Source: Hofstenia miamia (Eukaryota > Xenacoelomorpha > Acoela). From it: a DNA stretch of 64,000 bases. The DNA lies in assembly GCA_004352715.1 (NCBI GenBank), contig SCFE01000028.1, forward strand, positions 2,319,406 to 2,383,405, given 5' to 3'. Under the pieces are notes generated by a model, which was not told the DNA's origin, did not search any database, and saw only the letters and a program-made list of their open reading frames with translations. This document shows, one piece after another, positions 46,237-57,659 of this stretch (position 1 is the stretch's first letter; each line of letters opens with the position of its first letter). The position numbers were made by a program, and so were the translations under genes.

Positions 46237-49200
46237 CGGCACAATTTGCAATGAGCATCATTGAGAACAGATTCAAAGAAATTTTTAGTTTATAAGAGAT
46301 ACATTGATGACATCTTTGCAATATTCAAGAACCACGGAAAACCAAATAATTTTTTAACCAATTAAATCTAGAAAATGCAATGAAATAAAATTTACATGCG
46401 AGTTTGAAGACTAGAATAAAGTCGTTTTCTTAGACACTGAAATTGAAAATAAAAAGTAGAATTTTGAATCAAGACTTCATTTTAAGAAAACGAATACAGG
46501 ACTATACATCCCCTTTTACATCATATTGCGAGATGAAATATAAAGTTAACAAAATTAAGGCAATTTGCGAGAGAATTATAAAGCTATCATCTAATTATAA
46601 ACTGATAACGTCTGCATTCGATCAAGTTTTTCAAATATTTTCTAAAAACCGTTATGCTCATAAAATAAATAAAGACGTTTTGTCAAACGTGGCTATTAAC
46701 TCCGTCGAAATCTATTGAAGAAGTGAACCTAAAAGTTAAAGAAATTGATTCAACATCAAGTTACATCACTGAAGAAAAAATTTGAAGATTATTAATAGGA
46801 AACTTAAAAATGCTAAGATACGACCAATATTTCAATCGTACAACACCGAATATATATTTAAAAATACACATATAATTTCAAATAACTTATTTCATCAATT
46901 TTCTATAGATATAAGTGTGACAATTGCAATAAGTTGTACATTGGTGAAACAGTTCGACCTTTTTGAAAGAGACTAAAATATCATCTTAGTGGATATTTAA
47001 ACCTAAAAATCTACCAACATCCTCATGAACTAAAAGAAAATAATTTTGACATCATATTAAGAACAAAGAACACCAAAATAGCAGAAGCAATCATACTAAA
47101 AAAAGAAGATCAAAACTATGTTTTAAACAAAAAAGTTAATTACATCAAACGAACTTATTTGTTTTAGTTAAGGCATGCAAATATGATTTCTTAAGCATTT
47201 AGTGTAGTAGTTTTGTAAAGTTTTATTTGCCGCAATATTATATTCTGACAATGGCCCATAAGTGGTTGAAATGCATCAACAAGTGCTTATAGAAGAAACT
47301 AAAATGAATTTATATAGCATATCTCTAAAAATATATATATATATCGGCATTTAGGAAAATATGAATGCAGTATTTTGCAGTAATCACAGCTTGCCCATTG
47401 AGATTTTTTAAACATTTAAAATTCTCTCTGTATTCGATTATAGAAATATAACTATGCAGAATTGTCTTTGTCTGAAATACATATAAATTTTCCAATTTTA
47501 CTGAATATCAGGAGTAAGATACATAAAATAGAATGTCTCCCAATAATATACTGGATAAAGTTTGATTTCATTACTAGATACAGGTCTACGAATTCTCATA
47601 ATAAAATTTGGTGTAAATATCTTGCTGAACATTACTACACTTCCATACTTTAGATATTTACTACCTCTTTCAGAAGCATCTTGTAGCCATTCCTGAACAG
47701 CTGGAATTGAATCACTACGTAATACTTGGCTGAGAAACGCAAACATCTAAAATAGAATATTGTAATAGAAATATACATATGCATGTGCTATGGTTTAAGA
47801 GTAAAACTATTTTCCAAATAAAATTTGTTTTGATACCAATGCAATGCATATGTGTTGCTATTGAATTTTTTTTGTGTTCTTATAGCTAATCGTCTATATA
47901 TGTGTAAAACATTGCCTGAAAAAACAAACTGATATCCAATTTAGCAGCATATTAATAGAAAAACTTCGGGGCTGAATTTTCAAATGGATTGCCTTTGCTC
48001 TAAGGCTCTTATTACAATATGCATTTTAAGTATGTATGAATGAACACGAACCATTGTTTCTTGCGGCTCCTGTGATTCAAAAATTTGTTTGCCACGGTTG
48101 TTCCTTTTGTCACGTGAAATTTGACGGGATCTTGTGGTGCGAAGGCCTTCATTCAGCCTACCTAAATTGTCACAATTATCTTTCAAAAATTTACACATCA
48201 AATTCCAAAAAACAAAGGTGATTTATTTATCCTAAAATAAGGCAATGCGATTGTCAAAATTTTAATGAAAAATTCCTATAAACATAGTGTATGCTATAAT
48301 ATAGTATAATATAAAGAAAATAATATGAATATGGTGAGAAATACATAAAAGAATCTATTAAATAAAGAATTAAGTCAAAAGCTAAACATTCTATAAGATC
48401 TACGAATTAAAATTTTAATATCATTAAAATAGTATTTACTACCATATTATTTTCGTTATTTTGTACTAAGGATGAGTGGAGACACTCGAATATTTTCTGT
48501 TTTTTGCAATGAATAGGCCTAGCTTAAGCACACTTTATATATATATATACATATATANNNNNNNNNNNNNNNNNNNNNNNNNNNNNNNNNNNNNNNNNNN
48601 NNNNNNNNNNNNNNNNNNNNNNNNNNNNNNNNNNNNNNNNNNNNNNNNNNNNNNNNNNNNNNNNNNNNNNNNNNNTATATATATATATCTTTTGTACAAA
48701 TTGCTAAGAAACTTATGTGTCACTAACGGAGCTTTACAGTTTGAGATATTAGGCTACAGTCCTTACTCCTACCAGGCCCAATGTCCGTTTATCCAAATCT
48801 AGTTCTTTGGTTCTATGGTGACTCGGCGGGCAGGGATCTAACTGTCCTTGACTGCTTCGCACTTTATTAATATTCCTCCGATAACTTAATTAACAGACCC
48901 ATTAACAATCACTGTTTAGGTGAAGTAGCTCTGCAGTAGTCCTGAGGTTGAGCATCCGCCTCGACGCTGCTCTCCTTGTCAGCAACAGATCCAGCAATCC
49001 AAGTTCTCCGAAGTATCTCCAGCACTCATCTCAAAGAAGTTAATTATGTGTGTGCCCTAACCTATGACGATGCCTACTAATGATCAGACACAACTCGACT
49101 TAAACTCTCTTTGTAGTGTTTTCATTTCAATAAATAGACTGGCATAAGTTTCATGCAACCTGACTTGACACTAGCTGCTTCGTTAACAAACTAGCTTAAT

Positions 49201-52136
49201 TAATATATTGCCATTACCGAAAATATATTGGCATTCAAATCACTTAGTAAATAAATATCAGCTTCCTGACCTAAATTTAGCATAATATGATAATTTCATT
49301 ATCAGTCACTTTATAGTAAAAAATTTGGATCTAGAAAAAGAGTTAAGATATAAATATTACTATATAACTTTTACTATGCAGATAGTATACATTTGGGAAA
49401 ACTTTATAGTATGCCTAACACAGTCTACACCGCATTCATTAAAATATTTTGAATTTCAATAAACTTTTAGCTCAATAAAGCACTTTGTATTTGTAGGACT
49501 TTTGTTTGTTCGTTGATCCACTCCTAATATAATTTTTGCTGTTTGAGGATGCTTAATTCGTTTTCTTCACTGCTGTAAAAAATGGCAATTCTTTGTGTTT
49601 TTAGCTGCCCGCAATGTTTAGGGAATATAATAAAAAGATAACATATTCTTTGCGAAATTTAAATTTTTCAAGCTTTTGATAATGGAAGATCCCAGGAATT
49701 ACAAAAAATCATGCACGAATTTTTATCCTGAATAAATTACAAAATCATAAGATTAGGGATCCTTGCGTATATGCTCTCGAATATGTTTTTGCAAGAGGAG
49801 CAAAACGTTCTTTTCATGCTAAGATCATGGTTCTGGGAATGCAACAATTTACTTTTTGCCTTCTGCAGAAACTGAAAGTTTCAAAATTCCTTGAAATATG
49901 ACAAATGAACTTACCAGTTTGTCGGGAATAAGCTGTGTTAGTCACTCTTTCTTGGGGTTTTTGTTGAGAGGAGTCAAAACCAGCATTCTGCATTATTTCT
50001 TTAAAGTTTTTATACCAAACGGGAATGTCTAAGCATCATTTATGAATATCAGTGTTAAACATTAACATTTATTATTCAGACTAATGTGCATTTGTATGTT
50101 CAATGTTTGTGTCTATAAATTTTTCAAATTTTAAATGGTGATCAATAAAGTCATGTATTTTAAATCACGTTTTTTAAAGAATTACTAATCTTATGTCATT
50201 TATTAAACCGTATTCCTATTGTCTTTTAGCTTTAAAATGTCAATGTATATCAATATTCCTTGTTTTCAAATGATTTTTTATGTCACGAGGTACAATACCT
50301 TTAATTGATGCTGCTATGGATGAAGGGTTAGCCTTTGGCCGAGGGATAATTGGCGCACTTGGGGGTATAGCAGGTGGTAAACGTGCATTTAAAGTGTGAC
50401 TGCTGTCAATAGCAAATGGAACGAATCCCTCGTCGTGAACACTACATATTGGAGCATCGAGGAGTCCTAAACAATACTAGTTTATTACTGAAAATAATAA
50501 CATAGTGGTATAATTTTGGATTTGTACATACTTACTGCAGTTCAATTTAATTGACATTAATTTATTTTCTGCATGAAATTCAAAAACAAGAAATATTCTT
50601 GAAATAGATAATATTCTAATTTTTGGAATGTATGTAAACTATGAGTAAACAAGGCTTTTGATATACATAGAGTTTATACCTTCAGAGACTTGTCACTTGT
50701 GCAAACCTGATGTTGGAAATGGTTTGCAGCGAGTGGGTCAATGTTTTGTCGATCCGGATCGAGTAAAAGATTTTTTTATTTGAATCAGGTCATGTTGGGT
50801 CATTCAATAAAATTGACATAATTACTGATTACATGCATAAGTGTGTTACATTTTTGTAACTGTTTTTTGCATGAAAAATAATGCATTAAATTTTCCCACT
50901 ACTGTTTACCTAGTTATGTATGAAAATCCATATAGTTTTGATGTTTGGTGACATGTTGGTGTTTTCAAACAGAATCTCTATTGAGATCATTCTACGCTCA
51001 CTTGAAAATTAGCTTGGATTACATAAAACACATTTTTCAGATCTTAGTAGGGTGCATCAAACTTTTTGTCATGGTATGAGATTAGTATTTGTTTGAGGTG
51101 TAAGCTAGTTTCATAAATGATTGGGACCGATTTGGAGATCTTCGTTTTCTTACTGTTATATTATGTTTTATCATATTTATAAATTCATTTTGTTAGTTTT
51201 AGTTTTGAATTGGTCTTGGGTACATCACATTTTTTTAAAATGAGTATTTCCTTCTATGGGCCCAAGTGAGCAAGTTGGCTCCATTCGGGTCAAATTTAGG
51301 AAAAAGTTTGGGTCTAATATAGAGGTGGTCCCTGTCCTGTTCGGTCAATGCTCCGATAGTTTTTCTTGGTTCCGGTTCCTGTTTGGTCCTGGAGGTCATT
51401 AGCGTCTTTAATTTGACTATCACATATCCGGCTAGAAAATTTTTAATTAAGAACTAAAATAAAACTAATTGTAACAAAACTAATAGAAATTGCTCTATTT
51501 TTAAGCAAATGAAATACTTAATGTTTAAAAGGCTAGAGTGTGAATTCTTCATAATATGCATATATAGGTATCTGGTCCCAAACATTTGGTCACAGTCCCG
51601 TCCAATATCTGGTTCAGAATTAATATCTTTGGTCCCGGTTTCTGATCCCAGCCTCTGCTGGACCAAATATGTGTCCAGAAACAAGTACTGTTCCCACACA
51701 CCTCTAGTCTATTAACTCAGTGCTACTTGTGAGGCCACATGCTTCATTGCAATAGAGCACAAAAATGTTTATACAGTGTTAAGTGTGATTCATCTTAATA
51801 ACCTGAAATTGAAATAAAAAAGCGGACAATGAAATTAATAAATAATAATTTAGTTCTCTGCAATTTTGAGGACAATTTACAGCGTATGTAGTGAAATCTT
51901 TACTTTAATAACCCTCCTGAGCAATACACACCTTTGATGTGTCTCACTCGATAAGGATGTGGATTGTGACGAGTGAAGAATGAGTTCATACTCATGGATG
52001 GATTCAGAGCTCCCGATGCACTTTGAGATTTTCTTTGGAATGTTCTGCTGTAGTTTGTTTTTGTGCTGTGAGGAAGGCCTGAGCTTGAGTACGGTCCTCT
52101 AATACAAAGTGGACCATATTCTGAACGATGACTCAT
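45987..52136 (-). CDS. TBATA: TBATA/SPATIAL family protein, six coding exons, ~283 aa
   Basis: Six minus-strand exons join in frame: 52136-51932, 50466-50299, 50028-49915, 48161-48052, 47746-47665 and 46159-45987. All introns are GT-AG and the phases match throughout (1,1,1,0,1). The product carries the family hallmarks in order: SFFTRHNPHPYRVRHIKG (residues ~52-69; vertebrate TBATA has SFFSRH.PHP..VTHI), PICSVHD just after it, AYSRQTGRLNE (~157-167; family 'YSAETGRL'), and FLSQVLRSDSIPAVQEWL followed by EREKQLISDM (~202-240; family 'ELLC.IL.TD.LSA.Q.WL...EKDL'). The stop is TAG at 45987-45989. Vertebrate TBATA is expressed in thymic stroma, neurons and male germ cells; its molecular role is poorly defined. 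An acceptor-like TCTAATTTAG 10 bases before the ATG suggests a 5' untranslated exon. Introns hold a Penelope relic, a hAT MITE and a gap. Confidence 0.92.
46195..46237. repeat. (TA)n microsatellite with one N
   Basis: TA repeat just upstream, on the gene strand, of TBATA exon 6. A single N at 46194 marks unresolved sequence. Confidence 0.95.
46260..47167 (+). pseudogene. Penelope-like retroelement relic with GIY-YIG endonuclease
   Basis: On the plus strand, KRYIDDIFAIFKNHGKP near 46294 is the Penelope-type RT catalytic block ('RY.DDIF'). Frameshifts follow. A frame near 46500-46640 (YTSPFTSYCEMKYK, then CERIIKLSSNYKLITSAFD) fits the 'PF.S.H...K......ER.......' connector of these enzymes. From 46914 the frame reads KCDNCNKLYIGETVRPF, a stop, then KRLKYHLSGY, the GIY-YIG endonuclease core that nicks target DNA. 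The ORF ends at 47167. It is antisense inside the last TBATA intron. Stops and frame changes show it is dead. Confidence 0.85.
47665..47746 (-). CDS. TBATA: TBATA coding exon 5
   Basis: Acceptor TCTATTTTAG/ATGTTTG; donor GAAAGAG/GTAGTA. The exon encodes FLSQVLRSDSIPAVQEWLQ, the conserved helical block of the family. Confidence 0.9.
48052..48161 (-). CDS. TBATA: TBATA coding exon 4
   Basis: Acceptor GACAATTTAG/GTAGG completes the GRL motif. An Arg/Ser-rich segment (RTTRSRQISRDKRNNRGK) is followed by ESQEPQETM. The donor ATG/GTTCGT is weak but gives the phase-0 join that the next exon needs. Confidence 0.85.
48537..48687. repeat. (TA)n tract split by a gap (118 N)
   Basis: TA runs border both sides of the N run at 48558-48675, so the gap is probably unresolved microsatellite within TBATA intron 3. 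Confidence 0.9.
49915..50028 (-). CDS. TBATA: TBATA coding exon 3
   Basis: Acceptor ATGCTTAG/ACATTCC; donor CAAACTG/GTAAGT. The exon encodes IPVWYKNFKEIMQNAG, then ends in TAYSRQT with the phase-1 G of the conserved TGRL motif. Confidence 0.9.
50299..50466 (-). CDS. TBATA: TBATA coding exon 2
   Basis: Acceptor TATTGTTTAG/GACTC; donor ATTAAAG/GTATTG. The exon encodes LLDAPICSVHDEGF and then a proline-rich segment (LPPAIPPSAPIIPRPK). Length 168 keeps phase 1 at both ends. Confidence 0.9.
51320..51706. mobile_element. Non-autonomous hAT element (387 bp)
   Basis: The termini are TAGAGGTG (left) and its inverse CACACCTCTA (right). Flanking octamers GTCTAATA (51312-51319) and GTCTATTA (51707-51714) match at seven of eight bases, the hAT target size. 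GGTCC and TTGGTCC motifs recur in both orientations near the ends. There is no ORF of its own. It lies in TBATA intron 1. Confidence 0.85.
51932..52136 (-). CDS. TBATA: TBATA coding exon 1
   Basis: 68 codons plus one base, from MSHRSEYGPLCIRG to HPYRVRHIK. The donor is ATCAAAG/GTGTGT. It contains the SFFTRHNPHP core. Confidence 0.9.
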
Positions 52137-52845
52137 TCTCTCAGCTCTAAATTAGATTGTAAGTTAAATAGGGAGCTCCTGTAATATTTATTTTATTCCA
52201 AAATATTAATTACTTAGTTTCGCATGAAATTAATTCAAAGTGTTAATAATATATATAAACTAAGAAATCAGCCATTTTCCTGATTTGATAATTCATTGCT
52301 GTGAGGAAAGTGTTCGATATTTGAATGTTTCAATGCAATTTTCCGCTAGTTTGAAAAACGTTATTTAGACGCATTTATTTAATTGTGTTTATCAACTAAA
52401 ATAGAATTTATGATAATTTAGGGTACGTAATCCAGGACTAATTCATTCATTATTGTATGAATATTTGTACAACTGACTAGTTCAGTGTATTTTAAAGTAT
52501 TGAGCACTATTCGGTATCAGGAAGTTTAAAAATTTTATGTTGATAGGATTTATTCAATTAATTTTTTAAGTGTCAGCAATGGTATATCCTGATACCATGT
52601 CCCTACTGTAAAAATGTAAAAAATGTTTAACATAAAAACCTTCTGGTGCATATTTTTCTATACATTCTTTTTAGAAAATTTTTTTTAGGAACAGTAGGGC
52701 TGAAAATGAGCCAAAAATTTGAACAATTGAGAAGAATTCTGAGGCTGAAAATTCCCATTTCAGGTTTTTTCTTCATTTTTTAATTCTTATGATCAATACA
52801 CTTGTTGTTTGGAAGTTTCTTAAATATATCTTTTCGTCTTCGAAA

Positions 52846-54125
52846 ATCAAAATATTTCCTTTCATAAGAACACTCAGACAGAAAACGAGCAAAACTAAAA
52901 GCAAAATATGAACAATATGAGTCTGAACGTATAAAAATCGTAACATCTCAGATTGAACAAAGTTTCCTGGTTCTTATAAAAAAGTATATAAAAAAACTTT
53001 TATCTATATTTTAACTTAATTCAATATACTCTAATAAAAAATATTTTAATTATATAATATGGATTTGAAATCACAGTTTCCTTTGTATTAGCTTGAAATT
53101 TTATTTATAGTAATTTCCATATTTCGATGCATTTATTAGGCCTTTAATAATACTTTTGTCTAAACTTGTTGTTGATTCCAGTCCAAATAATCTAGTAGTC
53201 TATAGTCAATGATAAATATGTTGCAATTTCTAATTTAGCACTTTGAAAATATATTGAAATTGTAAATAATTTATTCATCTTTAGTTTTATTTTATTTATA
53301 AAATTTTGATTGGCATATAATATAGAGTCAATCTTTTTTGACAAAATAATTTTCAATTCTTAGGCATTTGTTTTGACTACATTGATTTAACAATACATAT
53401 ATTATTGATTTTGAAACAAAATGGAAGTACGATTTTCATTGTAAACATTATATTGATAAGAAGCTACACAGTAATCTTAGTTTGAATTTCATTTACAAAA
53501 AACACATAAATATCTAACTAATGGCCGTTTTCGAAAATTTGGATTAGCCCTTTTTTGTGAGAAATGCTTGCATTTTACAGATTTGTCTAAATACAGTAAA
53601 AATATTGCGGATTCTAGTTTATCCCTCTGCACACCAAATTTCAGTTAATAAAGCAAGCACTAAATTCTTTGGTTGAGAATTTTAGCTGTTGTTCAAACTT
53701 TGGAACGATAGAAGTTAGCAGGATGTACAATAAAATTGCCAGAATAGAAATAGGTGTGAATTTCAAAATGTCAATATTGAAAATTTCGGGATTATGAAAC
53801 CTATGATACAGTTTTGGGAGAAAGTTATATTCATGGACTTCTAAACTAGTTTTTTTCTTTAACGCCGCTGAAACTGTCTTGAGTTTCATAGAGACCACGT
53901 GGATTACCAGTCAATTTCATTGTATAATTTGCATAATGTATTAATCAGCGCGTACATAACTACTTACTCCATAAACAATACTAATTTAATTGTGATGCAA
54001 TTGCATTATATTAACCATAATTTGACAAACGTGTCATACATTTCACTTAATGTAAGTATTGTAACAAGTAATGAATATATTGTTGTGATCATATTACCAG
54101 GAGTGGTCCCTCGATGCAAGCACTC
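52846..54125. repeat. ~1.28-kb direct duplication, copy 1
   Basis: Nearly identical to 54146-55432. It ends exactly at the single N (54126). Differences are few (for example TTTTAACTTAATTC against TTTTTATTTCAAATC near the start). An 85-codon minus-strand frame is the same in both copies but has no recognisable domain. Confidence 0.95.
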
Positions 54126-54145
54126 NTATGCTTTAATGCATGCAT

Positions 54146-55432
54146 ATCAAAATATTTTCTTTCATAAGAACACTCAGACAGAAAACGAGCAAAACTAAAA
54201 GCAAAATATGAACAATATGAGTCTGAACGTATAAAAATCGTAACATCTCAGATTGAGCAAAGTTTCCTGGTTCTTATAAAAAAGTATATAAAAAAAGTTT
54301 TATCTATTTTTTATTTCAAATCGATATACTCTAATAAAAAATATTTTAATTATATAAAATGGATTTGAAATCACAGTTTCCTTTGTATTAGCTTGAAATT
54401 GTAGTTTTATTTATAGTAATTTCCATATTTCGATGCATTTATTAGGCCTTTAATAATACTTTTGTCTAAACTTGTTGTTGATTCCAGTCCAAATAATCTA
54501 GTAGTCTATAGTCAATGATAAATATGTTGCAATTTCTAATTTAGCACTTTGAAAATATATTGAAATTGTAAATAATTTATTCATCTTTAGTTTTATTTTA
54601 TTTATAAAATTTTGATTGGCATATAATATAGAGTCAATCTTTTTTGACAAAATAATTTTCAATTCTTAGGCATTTGTTTTGACTACATTGATTTAACAAT
54701 ACATATATTATTGATTTTGAAACAAAATGGAAGTACGATTTTCATTGTAAACATTATATTGATAAGAAGCTACACAGTAATCTTAGTTTGAATTTCATTT
54801 ACAAAAAACACATAAATACCTAACTAATGGCCGTTTTCGGAAAATTTGGATTAGCCCTTTTTTGTGAGAAATGCTTGCATTTTAGAGATTTGTCTAAATA
54901 CAGTAAAAATATTGCGGATTCTAGTTTATCCTGCTGCACACCAAATTTCAGTTAATAAAGCAAGCACTAAATTCTTTGGTTGAGAATTTTAGCTGTTGTT
55001 CAAACTTTGGAACGATAGAAGTTAGCAGGATGTACAATAAAATTGCCAGAATAGAAATAGGTGTGAATTTCAAAATGTCAATATTGAAAATTTCGGGATT
55101 ATGAAACCTATGATACAGTTTTGGGAGAAAGTTATATTCATGGACTTCTAAACTAGTTTTTTTCTTTAACGCCGCTGAAACTGTCTTGAGTTTCATAGAG
55201 ACCACGCGGATTACCAGTCAATTTCATTGTATAATTTGCATAATGTATTAATCAGCGCGTACATAACTACTTACTCCATAAACAATACTAATTTAATTGT
55301 GATGCAATTGCATTATATTAACCATAATTTGACAAACGTGTCATACATTTCACTTAATGTAAGTATTGTAACAAGTAATGAATATATTGTTGTGATCATA
55401 TTACCAGGAGTGGTCCCTCGATGCAAGCACTC
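54146..55432. repeat. ~1.28-kb direct duplication, copy 2
   Basis: Partner of 52846-54125, separated by one N and 19 unrelated bases. Its right side continues into hAT C-terminal sequence. Confidence 0.95.
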
Positions 55433-55434
55433 CT

Positions 55435-55735
55435 TTGTTGTCACTTGGAGAAAATATCAGATTTATACATTTAATTACTAAAATTCTCTGCAAATTTTCA
55501 CCTACTTCATCAGCAAAAAGTGAGAGACTTTTCAGAAAACACTCTGTATATGTAACAGACAAAATGAGGACGTTAGAAATAATGAATCAGCCTAAAAGAA
55601 CTGTTTTTGCCAATTGCAAAGTTTAAAAGTGAATTATTCTTTATTTCATGTAATTAAGCCCAAGTCTCAAATTGCCCTCTCAAAAATCCAATCTAGACCC
55701 AGATTAACCCAAGTTCAGGTCCTGCTCAATTGAAG
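55435..55735 (+). pseudogene. hAT transposase C-terminal relic with 3' end
   Basis: A 63-codon frame with KILCKFSPTSSAKSERLFRK then VYVTDKMRTLE. This is the hAT dimerisation region ('A..IL..P.TS..SER.FS......T.KR..L'). The sequence beyond ends at 55735 in GAAGCTCTG, whose reverse (CAGAGCTTCAATTGAG) looks like a hAT terminus. The rest of the transposase is not recognisable upstream, where the duplicated segment begins. Confidence 0.75.
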
Positions 55736-55739
55736 CTCT

Positions 55740-57066
55740 GATTCAATTGTGTTGTAAAATGTTCGTTATCATTATTATTTAGTGAGTTATAAGCGATTAA
55801 GAAAAGTTTTTGGAAACCATCACAAAAATCTGGATTGTTGTTCATTTTGATCTACCAGACATTTTTAATCATTGTTGAATTAATATTTTCAATTTGATTC
55901 ATAGCAGTGAGTCCTTCTTGATTTTAACTTGATTTGCCCTCAATAGGTATGCACTTGCAATTCCAAGGCAGATTGCAGGTACTCTTGTAATCACATAAAA
56001 TATTTGACTTATAAGAAACTCTCTAAATTCAGTTGAATTTTATTTCATGATGATGTTTTTTGCTGTGTATTACATTAAGGATGTGATTAGATCAATAGCT
56101 GTTCACAGACTGATCTGGGGCGGCTTTATATTTTCCTTCTAATCTTCAGAACCCCAAAGGATGTATTACTTCATTAGTTATATAATTAGAAACATGAACA
56201 ATTCTCTATTCATATTATCGTCAAACTCAGTATCAATTGCTCTAAAATATTCACAACCTCATTAGTTTTATGGGAAGTTGGATTCAACTCTAACCTTCAT
56301 CACCAACCTATTTTAATAAATACAAGTTCCGTTGGATTACATTTCCTCCTGCATCATTGGTTTGAAGAGATTAATGAAACGATTTTTTCATTCAATTGAG
56401 CATTGGGGAGTGGAAAGTACTGGAAAAATTTAAATTCAAATCAATAAATATCAAATGATATTTTTTGTTATTATCAACATTAAGTATCAACTCAATATCA
56501 ATTTATTTTTCAATTGATTTTAATATTAATCGGCAGCCCTGGGCGGTCCACATACAACTACTGTAAGATGAGTTGGATTGCTTGGTAAAATTATAAAATA
56601 TAAAATATATTTGACTTTTTTTCTGATTGAATCAGATTGTATCTAAAACTTAAAAAATGGAAAAAATTGCAATATTTACAAAATGTTCTTATAGTTACAT
56701 AAAAAAACAAAAAAAACTGTTTGCCTACATCAAACGATTTTGTCCCAAAATATTGCGATCTGTCCAATTTTCATCTCACCTGTCGTGAGAAACCTGAAAT
56801 AAAACGTTTAAACATTACATGAAAGTAATCGAATAATTTTCATCTTTTCAATTTTTCAAAGTGAATATTTAGTAAAAAGATAGTCTTTTGCAAAAAATAA
56901 TAAAAATATATAATTTTCCAATTTTCAATTATGATCTATTGAGAAAATTTTTAAAAGCTAATAATAAATAATCTTGTAATAAAATAATTCGATTTTACAT
57001 TGACATATCTTTTTAGTTATGCAACATCATATGTTTAATTTTTGAAGGCATAAAATATGATCTACA
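55740..57066. other. Non-coding AT-rich stretch
   Basis: No feature noticed. Confidence 0.5.
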
Positions 57067-57655
57067 GGGTCCGCCATAAGTCACTACGAGTTTTTTGTTT
57101 AATAAGAAAGAGTAAAATATACTTTTTTAAAAAACTGTATAATTCAGGTATAGGTACAGGTATAGCAGGTAAACAATACATAAAATAAATTTGAAAATAT
57201 ATAAGCAAGATAACTATGAATTAAATGTCAAATGGGTCCACTTGGAGACCATTATGTTCGACACATAAGCGAAACCTCCTGAAAGTTCGATCATTTATTT
57301 TTCGGAGAACATCAGCTGTAATCTTGTTGGTAATCTCATTGCGGACTACTTGTTTTAGGGCCTCTATATTATTAACCTTTTGAGACATTATTCCAGGTCT
57401 TATAATGCCCCACAACGCATTATCACAAGAGGTCAAATCATAAGAACGTGTTTAAAATAGGTCATAGATATTTATAAAACATAGGTATTGAATTTTAAGG
57501 TGTCGAATTTTAAGTGTGTAATCGATAGCTATTTTTTGAATGTCTGTTTGAACCAATAAGAAACAATTATACACTGTTAGCTGAGATTAAAACTTGTCAA
57601 TACATTTCTATGCTTATAACAGAAAAAAACTCGTAGTGACTTATGGCGGACCCTG
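57067..57655 (-). mobile_element. mariner/Tc1-superfamily deletion derivative (589 bp)
   Basis: CAGGGTCCGCCATAAGTCAC at the left is mirrored exactly at the right (GTGACTTATGGCGGACCCTG), and both repeats continue through TACGAGTTTTTT. TA flanks both ends (57065-57066, 57656-57657). The near-perfect repeats suggest recent mobilisation by a related transposase. It carries only the transposase C terminus. Confidence 0.93.
57221..57455 (-). pseudogene. Mariner-superfamily transposase C-terminal fragment
   Basis: The minus strand reads SYDLTSCDNALWGIIRP, the third-acidic-residue block ('DLTPCDF.LWG'). An 'IEALKQVVRNEI' segment and RTFRRFRLCVEHNG, the usual end of the protein, follow. The catalytic N-terminal two thirds are missing. 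Confidence 0.82.
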
Positions 57656-57659
57656 TATA

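Noticed and set aside
47462-47653. 63-codon plus-strand ORF and overlapping 82-codon minus ORF read as single-exon genes
   Set aside because: The minus-strand part is explained by TBATA exon 5 plus intron read-through; the plus frame is its shadow.
48830-49060. GC-richer patch with TAGCTCTGCAGTAGTCC and GTTGAGCATCCGCC, possibly a tRNA-derived SINE
   Set aside because: No convincing A and B box pair or cloverleaf could be drawn, and no second copy is present in the window.
53641-55205. Identical 85-codon minus-strand ORFs at 53641-53898 and 54948-55205
   Set aside because: They look conserved only because the segment is duplicated, probably by assembly; no domain is visible.
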